From Christensenellaceae bacterium (GTDB lineage: Bacteria > Bacillota > Clostridia > Christensenellales > Aristaeellaceae), in the NCBI GenBank assembly GCA_022510815.1, contig JAFLST010000005.1, positions 16,353 to 80,352 of the forward strand: DNA of 64,000 nucleotides. The letters are read 5' to 3'. How positions within the stretch are numbered: the stretch's first letter is position 1; each line of letters starts with the position of its first letter. The translations under genes and the position numbers were made by a program. A model generated the notes under the pieces. It did no database searches and was not told the origin of the DNA. It saw nothing but the letters and a program-made list of their open reading frames with translations. Below are positions 8,527-16,181 of this stretch, piece after piece.

Positions 8527-9672
8527 ATGAGCGTTACGGTTGATAAAAAGCAGGCGCGGCTCCAGCGCAAGCTGGAAAAGGCCCGGAAAAAAGAAGAAAA
8601 ATACTACCTCGCTTCCCAGTGGACGCTGATGGCCCGCAAGCTGGGCAAGCACAAGTTGGCGCGGTTCAGCCTGATCGTGCTGGGCATCTTCTACTTCGTG
8701 GCGCTGTTCGGCGGCTTCTTCGCGCCCTACAGCCTGACGGCCTACGACTCCTCCTACAAGGACACCGCGCCCACGAAGATTCACTTCTATCACGACGGCG
8801 AGTTCATCGGCCCCTTCGTGTACAAGTATGCGCAGGAGCGCGACCCGGTGACCTATCAGAAAGTCTTTGTCGAGGACACCTCCTCGCCCTGCCGCATCAA
8901 CTTCTTCGTGGAGGGCGAGGAATACAAGATTCTCGGCCTGATCCCCAGCAGCATCCATCTCTTCGGCGCTGAAAACGGCGCCAAGGTCATGATCTTCGGC
9001 TCCGACTCGCTGGGCCGCGACATGCTGTCCCGCATCATTCTGGGCAGCCAGATCTCCCTGACCATTCCCTTTGCCGGAACCTTCATCAGCTTCATCCTCG
9101 GCCTTGTGATCGGCTCGATCTCCGGCTACTTCGGCGGCAAGGTGGACGCCTTCATCCAGCGCGTGATCGAGGTGCTCAACTCGCTGCCCTCCATCCCCCT
9201 GTGGATGGCGCTGTCCGCCGCGATCCCCGCCGACATCCCGCCCGCCCAGATGTACCTGATGATCACCGTCATCCTCTCGCTGATCGGCTGGACCGGTCTG
9301 GCCCGCGTGGTGCGCGGCAAGTTCATGTCCCTCAAGAACGAGGATTACGTCCTCGCTGCCAAGCTGGCCGGCGTCAGCGACATGAAGATCATCATGAAGC
9401 ATCTGGTTCCCGGCTTCATGAGCTATCTGGTGGTCAGCCTCACGCTGGGCATCCCCGGCATGATCATCGGCGAGACCTCCATGAGCTTCCTTGGTCTGGG
9501 CATTCAGTCCCCCGCCACCAGCTGGGGCGTGCTGCTCAAGGACGCGCAGAACATCTCCAACATCGCCAATTATCCTTGGCGCCTGATCCCGCTGATCTTC
9601 GTCGTGCTTGCTGTATTGGCGTTTAACTTCCTTGGCGACGGCATCCGCGACGCCGCCGATCCCTACAAGTAA
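8527..9672 (+). CDS. Opp/Dpp-type ABC transporter permease, OppC/DppC position
   Basis: 381 residues. A charged cytoplasmic head (about 1-45) precedes TM1 (FSLIVLGIFYFVALFGGFFAPYSL). About 110 external residues follow, roughly twice the usual length. The conserved core begins at FGSDSLGRDMLSRIILGSQISL and includes the EAA loop (EDYVLAAKLAGVSDMKIIMKH) and GETSMSFLGLGIQ. It starts directly after the oppB stop, so translation is coupled. It partners OppB to form the import channel. Confidence 0.92.
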   Translation: MSVTVDKKQARLQRKLEKARKKEEKYYLASQWTLMARKLGKHKLARFSLIVLGIFYFVALFGGFFAPYSLTAYDSSYKDTAPTKIHFYHDGEFIGPFVYKYAQERDPVTYQKVFVEDTSSPCRINFFVEGEEYKILGLIPSSIHLFGAENGAKVMIFGSDSLGRDMLSRIILGSQISLTIPFAGTFISFILGLVIGSISGYFGGKVDAFIQRVIEVLNSLPSIPLWMALSAAIPADIPPAQMYLMITVILSLIGWTGLARVVRGKFMSLKNEDYVLAAKLAGVSDMKIIMKHLVPGFMSYLVVSLTLGIPGMIIGETSMSFLGLGIQSPATSWGVLLKDAQNISNIANYPWRLIPLIFVVLAVLAFNFLGDGIRDAADPYK

Positions 9673-9687
9673 GGAGGACGCTTGAGA

Positions 9688-10707
9688 ATGAGTGACAATC
9701 AGCCTATCATTCAGGTCAAGGACCTGTGTGTCAACATCAAGATGGACGAAGGCACTCTGACCCCCGTGCGGGGCGTGAACTTCGAGATTCGCCCCGGCGA
9801 GACGCTGGGTCTGGTGGGCGAGTCGGGCTGCGGCAAGTCCCTGACCAGCAAGGCCATCCTGTCCATCAACGACAAGAAGTGCTCCTCCAGCGGCCAGATT
9901 CTCTTCCGCAACGACGAGGGCGAGATGCAGGACATTCTGGCCCTCAACCCCCGCGGCAAGGAAATCCGCGACATTCGCGGACGGCAGATCTCCATGATCT
10001 TTCAGGAGCCCATGGTGGCCTTCAGCCCCATGTACACCATCGGCAACCAGATCAACGAGTGCACCCGCCTGCACATCACCAAGGACAAGAAGAAGAGCAA
10101 GGAAATCACGCTGGAAATGATGAAGAAGGTGGGCATCGCCAACGCTGAAAAGCGCTACGATCAGTACCCCCACGAGTTTTCCGGCGGCATGCTGCAGCGC
10201 GCGCTGATCGCCATGGCGCTGGTGTGCAAGCCCCGCCTGCTCATCGCCGACGAGCCCACCACCGCGCTGGACGTGACCATTCAGGCCCAGATTCTCGAGC
10301 TGATGCAGGAGCTGCAGAAGGAATTCGGCATGGCGATCCTGTTCATCACCCACGACCTCGGCACCGTCGCCAAGATGTGCGACCGGGTGGCGGTGATGTA
10401 TCTGGGCAAGATCGTGGAGACGGGCACGGCGCGGGAAATCTACAAGAATCCCCAGCACCCCTACACGCAGGGCCTGATGGGCAGCGTGCACAAGATCGGC
10501 ACCCGCAAGCTGGACCGGCTCTTCTCCATCGACGGCACCGTCCCGCTGGCCCTGAACCTCAAGCCCGGCTGCGGATTCTACGATCGGTGCCAGAAGCGGA
10601 TCGAGGGCGTGTGCAGCAAGGACGAGCCCGAGCTGTTCTCCATCGAGGGCACCCACAGCGCTGCCTGCGTCCACTGCATGAGGAGGGAGGAAGCCGCCAA
10701 TGAGTGA
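9688..10707 (+). CDS. Opp/Dpp-type ABC transporter ATP-binding protein, OppD position
   Basis: 339-residue ATPase of normal length. Walker A is GESGCGKS, Q-loop MIFQEP, signature EFSGGMLQR, Walker B LLIADEP with the D-loop TTALD, and switch FITHD. The C-terminal oligopeptide-transporter region (PGCGFYDRC with the Cys cluster at the tail) is present. AAGGAGG precedes ATG 9688 by about 9 bases. It overlaps oppF by 8 bases. This standard ATPase is a useful control for the enlarged OppD-like protein at 50-52 kb. Confidence 0.94.
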   Translation: MSDNQPIIQVKDLCVNIKMDEGTLTPVRGVNFEIRPGETLGLVGESGCGKSLTSKAILSINDKKCSSSGQILFRNDEGEMQDILALNPRGKEIRDIRGRQISMIFQEPMVAFSPMYTIGNQINECTRLHITKDKKKSKEITLEMMKKVGIANAEKRYDQYPHEFSGGMLQRALIAMALVCKPRLLIADEPTTALDVTIQAQILELMQELQKEFGMAILFITHDLGTVAKMCDRVAVMYLGKIVETGTAREIYKNPQHPYTQGLMGSVHKIGTRKLDRLFSIDGTVPLALNLKPGCGFYDRCQKRIEGVCSKDEPELFSIEGTHSAACVHCMRREEAANE

Positions 10708-11716
10708 GCAAGCGAAGAAGGAAGTTCTCCTGAAGGTCAATCACGTTTCCAAACGCTTCACCTCCAAGGGCGTCTGCGTCCGCGCGGTGACCGACGTATC
10801 CTTTGAAGTCAACAAGGGCGAAACCATCGGCATCGTGGGCGAGTCCGGCTGCGGCAAGACCACCCTGGGCCGCTGCATCGTGCGCGCCATCGAGGCCAGC
10901 GAGGGCGAGGTGCTCTATCAGACGCTGGCGGGCGAGACCGTCGACTTCCTGAAGGTCGACAAGCAGCAGATGAAGAAGATCCGCAAGGAAATCCAGATGA
11001 TCTTTCAGGATCCCTATTCCTCGCTGGACCCCCGCATGACGGTCGTCGACATTATCGCCGAGCCCCTCAAGGCCAACTATCCCAAGATGCCCAAGGAGGA
11101 GCGGGAGCGGCTGGTCATGGATATCGCCAAGAAGGTCGGCCTGAACACCACCTATCTCAAGCGCTATCCCCACGCCTTCTCCGGCGGTCAGCGCCAGCGC
11201 ATCGGCATCGCCCGGGCCCTGATCCTCAAGCCCCAGATCATCGTCTGCGACGAGGCCGTGAGCGCGCTGGACGTGTCCATTCAGGCCCAGATCATCAACC
11301 TGCTGCGCGATCTCCAGCGCGAGATGCAGCTCACCTACATCTTCATCAGCCACGACCTGTCGGTGGTGGAGCACATCTCCGACAAGGTGGGCGTCATGTA
11401 TCTGGGCAAGTTGGTGGAGTACGGCGAGACCGAGAAGCTCTTCGCCTCCCCCAGGCATCCCTACACCGAGGCGTTGCTCTCCGCCGTGCCCGTGGCCGAC
11501 CCCGACGTGCAGATGGACCGCATCCCGCTGGAGGGCGAGATTCCCAATCCCGCCAATCCTCCTTCCGGCTGCTATTTCCACGCCCGCTGCCGCTACTGCA
11601 CCGAAAAGTGCTGCACCGAAACGCCTGAGTGGCGCGAGGTGGACGGCCGCATGGTCGCCTGCCATCGGGCGGATGAGCTGTCCCTGCGCGGGTTTGATTA
11701 CAGCCAAGAAGCCTGA
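10700..11716 (+). CDS. Opp/Dpp-type ABC transporter ATP-binding protein, OppF position
   Basis: 338 residues. Walker [11 protein letters not shown]-loop MIFQDPYSSLDPRMT, signature AFSGGQRQR, Walker B IIVCDEAVSALD, switch FISHDLSVVEH. The Cys-containing oligopeptide tail (CYFHARCRYC) is present. Note Ala after the Walker B Glu (DEA in place of DEP), a common harmless variant. It ends the importer genes; the hairpin repeat copy C follows about 40 bases later. Confidence 0.94.
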   Translation: MSEQAKKEVLLKVNHVSKRFTSKGVCVRAVTDVSFEVNKGETIGIVGESGCGKTTLGRCIVRAIEASEGEVLYQTLAGETVDFLKVDKQQMKKIRKEIQMIFQDPYSSLDPRMTVVDIIAEPLKANYPKMPKEERERLVMDIAKKVGLNTTYLKRYPHAFSGGQRQRIGIARALILKPQIIVCDEAVSALDVSIQAQIINLLRDLQREMQLTYIFISHDLSVVEHISDKVGVMYLGKLVEYGETEKLFASPRHPYTEALLSAVPVADPDVQMDRIPLEGEIPNPANPPSGCYFHARCRYCTEKCCTETPEWREVDGRMVACHRADELSLRGFDYSQEA

Positions 11717-11754
11717 TGCGCAAGGAGGCGTCACTGCCGCCCTGCGACCTGCCT

Positions 11755-11850
11755 GGTACAAATAGCTTCCTTACAGCCCATGGCGGTTTGATATCGGACC
11801 GCCATGGGCTGCAATCCTCCGCAAAGGCTGCCTTGCCGGCATCTTTGCGG
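11755..11850 (+). repeat. structured dispersed repeat, copy C (P3-P4 part)
   Basis: ACAAAT.GCTTCCTTACAG leads into a 15-bp stem (11774-11788 with 11797-11811, one G-T pair) with loop TGATATCG, then a second AAGGC/GCCTT-type hairpin. It matches copy A read on its minus strand, with paired base changes in the stem (T-A to C-G, A-T to G-C). It sits between the importer and the GH28 promoter. Confidence 0.7.
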
Positions 11851-11854
11851 CGTT

Positions 11855-11884
11855 TTGACCCGAGGGGTATTCCTGTGATAGAAT
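11855..11884 (+). promoter_or_regulatory. predicted promoter of the GH28 gene
   Basis: TTGACC (11855-11860), an 18-base spacer and TAGAAT (11879-11884), 33 bases before the ATG. Confidence 0.55.
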
Positions 11885-11917
11885 GATCCGGGGATTTGAC
11901 AGAAAGAAGGGTTTCTC

Positions 11918-13216
11918 ATGGATTACATGGTCGATGCTTTCGGCGCGGTGGGCGACGGTCAGGCGGACGACACGCTGGCCCTGCAGTCCGCGCTGGATAC
12001 CTGCGCCGCGGCGGGAGGCGGCAGGGTGGTGCTCTCCGCCGGCAAAACGTATCTGTCCCGCTCGCTGATGCTGCGCAGGCATACCACGCTGCATCTGCAG
12101 GAGGGCAGCGTGCTCCTCGCCAGCGGCGATCTGTCCACCTATTACCGCCCCGGTCAGCCCGATCAGACCGGGGATGTATCCCACGTCGGCACCCCGGTGG
12201 TGGGCAAGCCCAGCTATGTCTTCCTCTACGGTCTGGACGCGGAGTGCGTCCGCATCACGGGCAGCGGCGCCATCGACGGCAACGCCCACGCCTTTGTGCG
12301 CCGGGTGTCGCCCTACTACGTCACCAGCGACGTCTATCCCCGGCCCACGCTGATCTATCTGGAGCGCTGCGACCATCTGACCGTGCAGGACGTGATCCTG
12401 CGGGGCGCGCCCTTCTGGACGCTGCACATCGCGGGCTGCCATGACGCGCTGATCAGCCATATCCGCATCCTCAACGATCTGGATATCGCCAACAGCGACG
12501 GCATCGACGTGGATCACAGCTCCGACGTGCGCATCATCGGCTGCCATGTGGAGTGCGCCGACGACTGCATCTGCCTGAAAAACACCCTCGGCAATCAGGA
12601 ATATCCGCACACCCGCAACGTCATCATCTCCGACTGCACCCTCACCTCCACCAGCGCCGCCATCAAGATCGGCACCGAGGGCGTGGACGACTTTGAGAAC
12701 GCGCTGATCTCCCGCTGCGTCATCAGCCGCTCCAACCGCGGCCTGTCCATCCAGATTCGGGACAAGGGCTGCGTGCGCAACGTCAGCTTCACGGATATCA
12801 TCATCGAGACCCGCCGCTTTGCCGACAACTGGTGGGGCTGCGCCGAGCCCATCGCCATCACCGCGCTGGATCGGGACGCAGCCATCCCCGGCGGCACGGT
12901 CGAGGACGTCCGCTTTATCAACGTCACCTGCCGGGGCGAGAACGGCGCGCTGCTCTGGGGCGAGGAGGGGCGCATCCGCAGCATCCTGATGGAAAACGTG
13001 GATATCGCCCTGCGCCGCAGCAGCCGCTGGCCCGTCAACCGCTACGACCTGCGCCCCAGCCCCCGCTTCACCGCCGTGACCGAGCGGGAGAGCTGCCCCC
13101 TCTGGGCCAAGAACGTGCAGGGCCTCACCCTGCGCCACGTCCGGCTCAGCGGCTTCCCGGAGGCCCCCTGCGGCTACGAGATGGCGATCGAGAACTGCGA
13201 CGTCACCCGCGAATAA
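11918..13216 (+). CDS. GH28-family (polygalacturonase-like) glycoside hydrolase
   Basis: 432-residue right-handed beta-helix enzyme without a signal peptide, so it acts inside the cell on imported pectic oligosaccharides. The opening AFGAVGDGQADDTLALQSAL is the usual GH28/pectate-lyase-superfamily start. Catalytic motifs are NSDGID and CADDCICLK, giving three Asp, and RDKG near the C-terminal half. The GHG motif is replaced by IKIGTEG, so the catalytic-site His is missing at that place; this occurs in rhamnogalacturonan-type subgroups. It is likely coupled with the isomerase 15 bases downstream. Confidence 0.85.
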   Translation: MDYMVDAFGAVGDGQADDTLALQSALDTCAAAGGGRVVLSAGKTYLSRSLMLRRHTTLHLQEGSVLLASGDLSTYYRPGQPDQTGDVSHVGTPVVGKPSYVFLYGLDAECVRITGSGAIDGNAHAFVRRVSPYYVTSDVYPRPTLIYLERCDHLTVQDVILRGAPFWTLHIAGCHDALISHIRILNDLDIANSDGIDVDHSSDVRIIGCHVECADDCICLKNTLGNQEYPHTRNVIISDCTLTSTSAAIKIGTEGVDDFENALISRCVISRSNRGLSIQIRDKGCVRNVSFTDIIIETRRFADNWWGCAEPIAITALDRDAAIPGGTVEDVRFINVTCRGENGALLWGEEGRIRSILMENVDIALRRSSRWPVNRYDLRPSPRFTAVTERESCPLWAKNVQGLTLRHVRLSGFPEAPCGYEMAIENCDVTRE

Positions 13217-13231
13217 AGGAGGAAAATCGTC

Positions 13232-14161
13232 ATGCCGTTTACCAAGGCCGATCTGGCCCTGTCCACCATGTGGAACTTCCGCAGGGCCCGCAGCGGCGAG
13301 GAGCTGCTGGATCAGCTGTCAGAGCTGGGCTTCGGGCGGGTCGAGCTGAACTATCAGGTGCGGCCCGAATGGCTCCCGGGCATCGAAAGCTATGTGCAGG
13401 CAGGCCGCATGAAGGTCTCCAGCGTGCACAACGTGTTCCCCAAGACCTTCGACGAGCGGTTCAGCACCGATTCCGTGATGCTGGGCTACGAGGACGAGTC
13501 CCTGCGCCGGCAGGCCATCGAGCTCGCCAAGATCAGCATCGAGTGGGCATGCAGGCTGGGCGCGGGCGCGGTGGTCTTCCATCCGACCGAGGTGCCTATG
13601 GCCCCCGCCGACTTCGACGTGCCCCTCAAAAAGCTCATCGCCGCGCATCAGACGGAAACGGAGGAATTCCGCCAGCTTCAGGCGAGGATGTTCGCCGCGC
13701 GTCAGGCCGCGCCCTACCTCAGCCGCATGATGAAGAGCATTGAGGAGCTGGCCGACCATGTGACCCGCCACCGCCTGCCCGTGAAGCTGGGCATGGAAAA
13801 CCGCGCCATGTGCCACCAGATCCCCATCTACCCGGAGATGGACATGATTGCCGAGCGGTTCGACGGCGGCCCCGTCGGCCTGTGGCTGGACACCGGCCAC
13901 GGCATCATGATGCAGGAGATGGGCCTGCAGGCTCTGCCCCTCTCCCCTGTCGCCGAGCGCAACATCGTGGGCATGCACATCCACGACGCGGCGGACGGCC
14001 TCGACCATTACGCCCCCTGCACCCTGCCCGGTCATGTGCTGGCTCCCTTCCGCGCGTATATCCTCGCCTCGCCCATCAAGGTGCTGGAGCTCTCGGGCCG
14101 CCTCTCCGCCGAGGAGATTCTCCGCGGCACCGACGCCTTCGTTCAGGAATACGGCGCGTAA
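13232..14161 (+). CDS. sugar phosphate isomerase/epimerase (xylose-isomerase-like TIM barrel)
   Basis: 309 residues of the AP_endonuc_2/xylose-isomerase-like fold. Visible elements are the strand-1 region LALSTMWNFRRA, GFGRVELNY, the strand VSSVHNVF, GAVVFHPTEV, VKLGMENR, GLWLDTGHG and VGMHIHDA, which supply the metal-binding Glu, Asp and His set. Such enzymes epimerise or isomerise keto-sugars or inosose. GGAGG lies 9 bases before the ATG, and it follows the GH28 gene closely, so it probably handles a sugar released from pectic fragments. The exact substrate is unknown. Confidence 0.8.
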   Translation: MPFTKADLALSTMWNFRRARSGEELLDQLSELGFGRVELNYQVRPEWLPGIESYVQAGRMKVSSVHNVFPKTFDERFSTDSVMLGYEDESLRRQAIELAKISIEWACRLGAGAVVFHPTEVPMAPADFDVPLKKLIAAHQTETEEFRQLQARMFAARQAAPYLSRMMKSIEELADHVTRHRLPVKLGMENRAMCHQIPIYPEMDMIAERFDGGPVGLWLDTGHGIMMQEMGLQALPLSPVAERNIVGMHIHDAADGLDHYAPCTLPGHVLAPFRAYILASPIKVLELSGRLSAEEILRGTDAFVQEYGA

Positions 14162-14170
14162 CGCAAACAA

Positions 14171-14210
14171 ACAGCCTGTGTCGAGGCCGATTGTCCGACA
14201 CAGACTGTCA
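14171..14210. repeat. bracketing hairpin, left copy
   Basis: CAGCCTGTGTCG pairs with CGACACAGACTG (one mismatch) around a 12-base loop. GATTGTCCGACACAG and the flanking stem are repeated at 14473-14512. Confidence 0.65.
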
Positions 14211-14220
14211 AAAAAACTGA

Positions 14221-14329
14221 GGAAACGACGATGTGGGAGGCGGCTTTTCTGAGAAAAGCCCCTCCCACGCCCTCCCGAAAAGCACTTCCGATGAGAGATT
14301 CATATAGGAGCCATGTTGGTTCCGGATGC
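14221..14329. repeat. family-2 structured repeat, compact copy
   Basis: GTGGGAG (14233-14239) pairs with CTCCCAC (14262-14268) around an inner perfect hairpin GGCTTTTC-TGA-GAAAAGCC. The segment through TCCGGATGC at 14329 matches 41534-41727, where the outer pair is GCGGGAG/CTCCCGC, a compensatory change. Confidence 0.65.
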
Positions 14330-14472
14330 TTCTATGGGTATCGTCGCAGCTCACAGGGTCTGCTCCCGATACCGCTATCCCGAAAAGCTTTGGGACGGCC
14401 CCGGGCCGTCGGACAGTTCCGGTCGGCTCCGGCTGGATTGTTTGGGATTCTGTACCGACCTTTTTAACAGAA

Positions 14473-14512
14473 CGAGCCTGTGCCGGAGCCCATTGTCCGA
14501 CACAGGCTGTTT
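14473..14512. repeat. bracketing hairpin, right copy (possible terminator for the minus-strand gene)
   Basis: AGCCTGTGCCGG pairs with CCGACACAGGCT (one mismatch). It lies about 35 bases beyond the stop of the minus-strand gene at 14546 and could also stop its transcription. Confidence 0.6.
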
Positions 14513-14545
14513 TGTGTTTGGTTGGCCTTGCGATGGAATGCCGTC

Positions 14546-14818
14546 TTACGCGGAGATTTCGTGCTTGACGCGGTCGTGCTCCTCGGCGCGCTTGCCGTTG
14601 TTGAAGCGGTCAAGGGTGCCCACCAGATAGCCGGTGATCCGGCGAATCCGCTGGAAGGGCTGGCTGCCGAAGTCGTAGGACAGCTCGACAAACTCGCCGT
14701 CCACCTTGATGTCGATGCCGAAGGGCTCGCGGCCGAACTTTTCCTTCGCCCGGGCGATGTAAGCGTCAATCTCCTGCTGTTCCAGCGCGCCGCCGGTAAC
14801 GTTCACGGTGCATGCCAT
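14546..14818 (-). CDS. small protein resembling the C-terminal tail of anaerobic ribonucleotide reductase (NrdD-like)
   Basis: 90 residues. The C-terminal half, PFQRIRRITGYLVGTLDRFN then KRAEEHDRVKH, follows the pattern at the end of class III reductase NrdD (RITGYL...FN.GK..E...RVKH), but the Cys-rich zinc site and the glycyl-radical loop are absent. I recall short stand-alone proteins of this kind in Clostridia, with function unknown to me. The start ATG follows GGAGTG and a perfect 8-base inverted repeat (GTGTATCA/TGATACAC). Confidence is good that it is a gene and moderate for the relationship. Confidence 0.7.
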   Translation of the reverse strand: MACTVNVTGGALEQQEIDAYIARAKEKFGREPFGIDIKVDGEFVELSYDFGSQPFQRIRRITGYLVGTLDRFNNGKRAEEHDRVKHEISA

Positions 14819-14867
14819 GTGTATCACTCCTTCATGGATATGATACACCATTTTTCGCAAAGTGAAA
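14819..14867 (-). promoter_or_regulatory. promoter with inverted repeat before the NrdD-tail gene
   Basis: On the minus strand TTTCAC, a 16-base spacer and TATCAT (14867-14840). An inverted repeat, 14819-14826 with 14841-14848, overlaps the -10 and encloses the ribosome binding site. Confidence 0.45.
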
Positions 14868-14915
14868 CATACATTTTGATGAATTTTTCTTAACAAACCG
14901 CAACATCTTGTGGAT

Positions 14916-14999
14916 TCACTGGGGCTTGGGCACAAGGCGCATGCGTTTTTTCCGCTTGGGCTGTGAGAAGAGCTTCTTCTTCTCCTCCGGTTTCTGCAT
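14916..14999 (-). CDS. 27-residue very basic small protein
   Basis: The reading frame starts MQKPEEKKKLFSQPK and ends RMRLVPKPQ, with 11 Lys or Arg in 27 residues. The support is translational: GGAGGTG lies exactly 7 bases before the ATG. That site is one arm of a 10-bp hairpin (15007-15016 with 15032-15041), which could hide it. I know no named family. It could be a nucleic-acid- or ribosome-binding microprotein, or a chance frame. Confidence 0.45.
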   Translation of the reverse strand: MQKPEEKKKLFSQPKRKKRMRLVPKPQ

Positions 15000-15006
15000 A
15001 TGAAAA

Positions 15007-15041
15007 CACCTCCATGCGGACAGTTTGCCTCCATGGAGGTG
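15007..15041 (-). promoter_or_regulatory. hairpin that sequesters the small gene's ribosome binding site
   Basis: CACCTCCATG pairs with CATGGAGGTG over a 15-base loop. On the minus strand the downstream arm is the GGAGGTG ribosome binding site of the 27-residue gene and is followed by TTTTC, so it may also act as a weak terminator or attenuator. Confidence 0.5.
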
Positions 15042-15054
15042 CTTTGATGCGCGG

Positions 15055-15535
15055 TCAGTCCCAGCGGATCGCCTGACACTGCGCGGCGATGATCGGGTTC
15101 GTGACGAGGGTCGTCAGCCATATCAGGAGCGCGCCCACGGCAAGGACGCCCAGCCCCAGCGCCGTTTCGCTCGCGTCAGGCCCACAGGCCCATCGCCAAA
15201 AGCGCCAGCACCGCCAGGATTGCCGCTGCCAGCGCCCCGACCTTCGCGCCCTGCCAGAAGGACGCCGCCGTCCAGCTCAGGGCCTCCCGCCAACTGTCCG
15301 TGCGCATGGCATGCCGGGTCAGCGGCACAGAGACCAGCAGCAGCGCCAGCATCATCGCCAGCAGCATCGCCAGCTGCCGCCCGATGACCCGAATCTCCTC
15401 CGCCGTGCTGGACTCGCCGATGAAGCCGCGCTCGATCAGATAGCGCAGCCCCAGCGCCAACACGCCGACCGCCGCCAAGCCGCCGAGGAACCGCACGGCC
15501 CAGCGCAGCAGCTTCCATTGTTCACGCCCCGTCAT
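15055..15535 (-). pseudogene. small membrane protein, apparently frameshifted near its end
   Basis: The intact frame from ATG 15535 to TGA 15176 gives 119 residues with three hydrophobic segments (AVRFLGGLAAVGVLALGL, LAMLLAMMLALLLVSVPL, VGALAAAILAVLALLAMGL). Directly after the stop the next frame continues with another membrane helix, LGVLAVGALLIWLTTLV, and ends at 15055. Removing one G from the GGG run near 15180 joins both into about 160 residues. It could be a real frameshift, a sequencing error, or a fortuitous overlap. It lies 7 bases after rpe, so it is the last gene of that operon. Function unknown. Confidence 0.55.
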
Positions 15536-15542
15536 AGCTTCC

Positions 15543-16181
15543 TCACATCAGCCGCATGCGCTGGATATCCTCGGCAGGGGTCTGGGTCGTGAACATGTAG
15601 GTGCCCATGACCGCCACGTCCAGCCCGTGGGCCCGCAGCTCGGGCAGGTTATCCATGGACAGGCCGCCGTCGCACTCGATCAGGCCCACATAGCCCATCT
15701 TGCGCAGCTCGGTGAGCTTGGCCATCATGCCCGCGTTGAACTTCTGCCCGCCGAAGCCCGGCTCCACGGTCATCACCAGCACCATGTCGGTCAGGGGCAG
15801 CAGGTCGCGGATCATCTCCACCGGGGTGCCGGGCTTGATCGCCAGACCCGCCATCACGCCGTGGGCCCGGATGCGCCGCAGGATATCCGACACGTCCGCG
15901 CTCACCTCCGTGTGGATGGTCAGGCAGGACGCGCCCACCCGGCAGAAGGTGTCGATGTAATACTGCGGGTTGTCCATCATCAGGTGCACGTCGATGGGCG
16001 TATCCGGGAAGCGGTCGTGCAGCTCCTCCACCAGCGCGGGGCCGTAGCTGAGGTTCGGGACGAAGTGGGCGTCCATCACGTCCAAGTGGATCCAGTCCGC
16101 GCCGGCCTCGATGACCCGGCGGACGTCGCGTTCCATGTTCAGGATATCCGCCGCGAGGACGGACGGGGCAATCTTAATCAT
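15543..16181 (-). CDS. rpe: ribulose-phosphate 3-epimerase
   Basis: 212-residue TIM-barrel enzyme interconverting ribulose 5-phosphate and xylulose 5-phosphate in the pentose phosphate pathway. Signatures are IAPSVLAADILNME, WIHLDVMDAHFVPNLSYG (metal His and catalytic Asp), DVHLMMDNP, MTVEPGFGGQKF and LIECDGGLS. It overlaps rsgA by 8 bases and closes the priA-to-rpe operon. As xylan and arabinan enzymes lie nearby, it also serves pentose use. Confidence 0.96.
   Translation of the reverse strand: MIKIAPSVLAADILNMERDVRRVIEAGADWIHLDVMDAHFVPNLSYGPALVEELHDRFPDTPIDVHLMMDNPQYYIDTFCRVGASCLTIHTEVSADVSDILRRIRAHGVMAGLAIKPGTPVEMIRDLLPLTDMVLVMTVEPGFGGQKFNAGMMAKLTELRKMGYVGLIECDGGLSMDNLPELRAHGLDVAVMGTYMFTTQTPAEDIQRMRLM

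Larger units (their letters stand above)
14162..14545. other. intergenic repeat cassette between convergent genes
   Basis: No gene. The gap is built of hairpins: a near-identical 38-base hairpin at both ends (14171-14210 and 14473-14512), the family-2 structured repeat between them, and two smaller stems (14337-14343 with 14367-14373; ACGGCCC/GGGCCGT near 14396). Confidence 0.7.

Noticed and set aside
7528..10740. Open frame of over 1000 codons on the minus strand opposite the first importer
   Set aside because: It is antisense to three clearly conserved ABC genes, low in sense motifs and typical of GC-rich mirror frames; no ribosome binding site or family motif.
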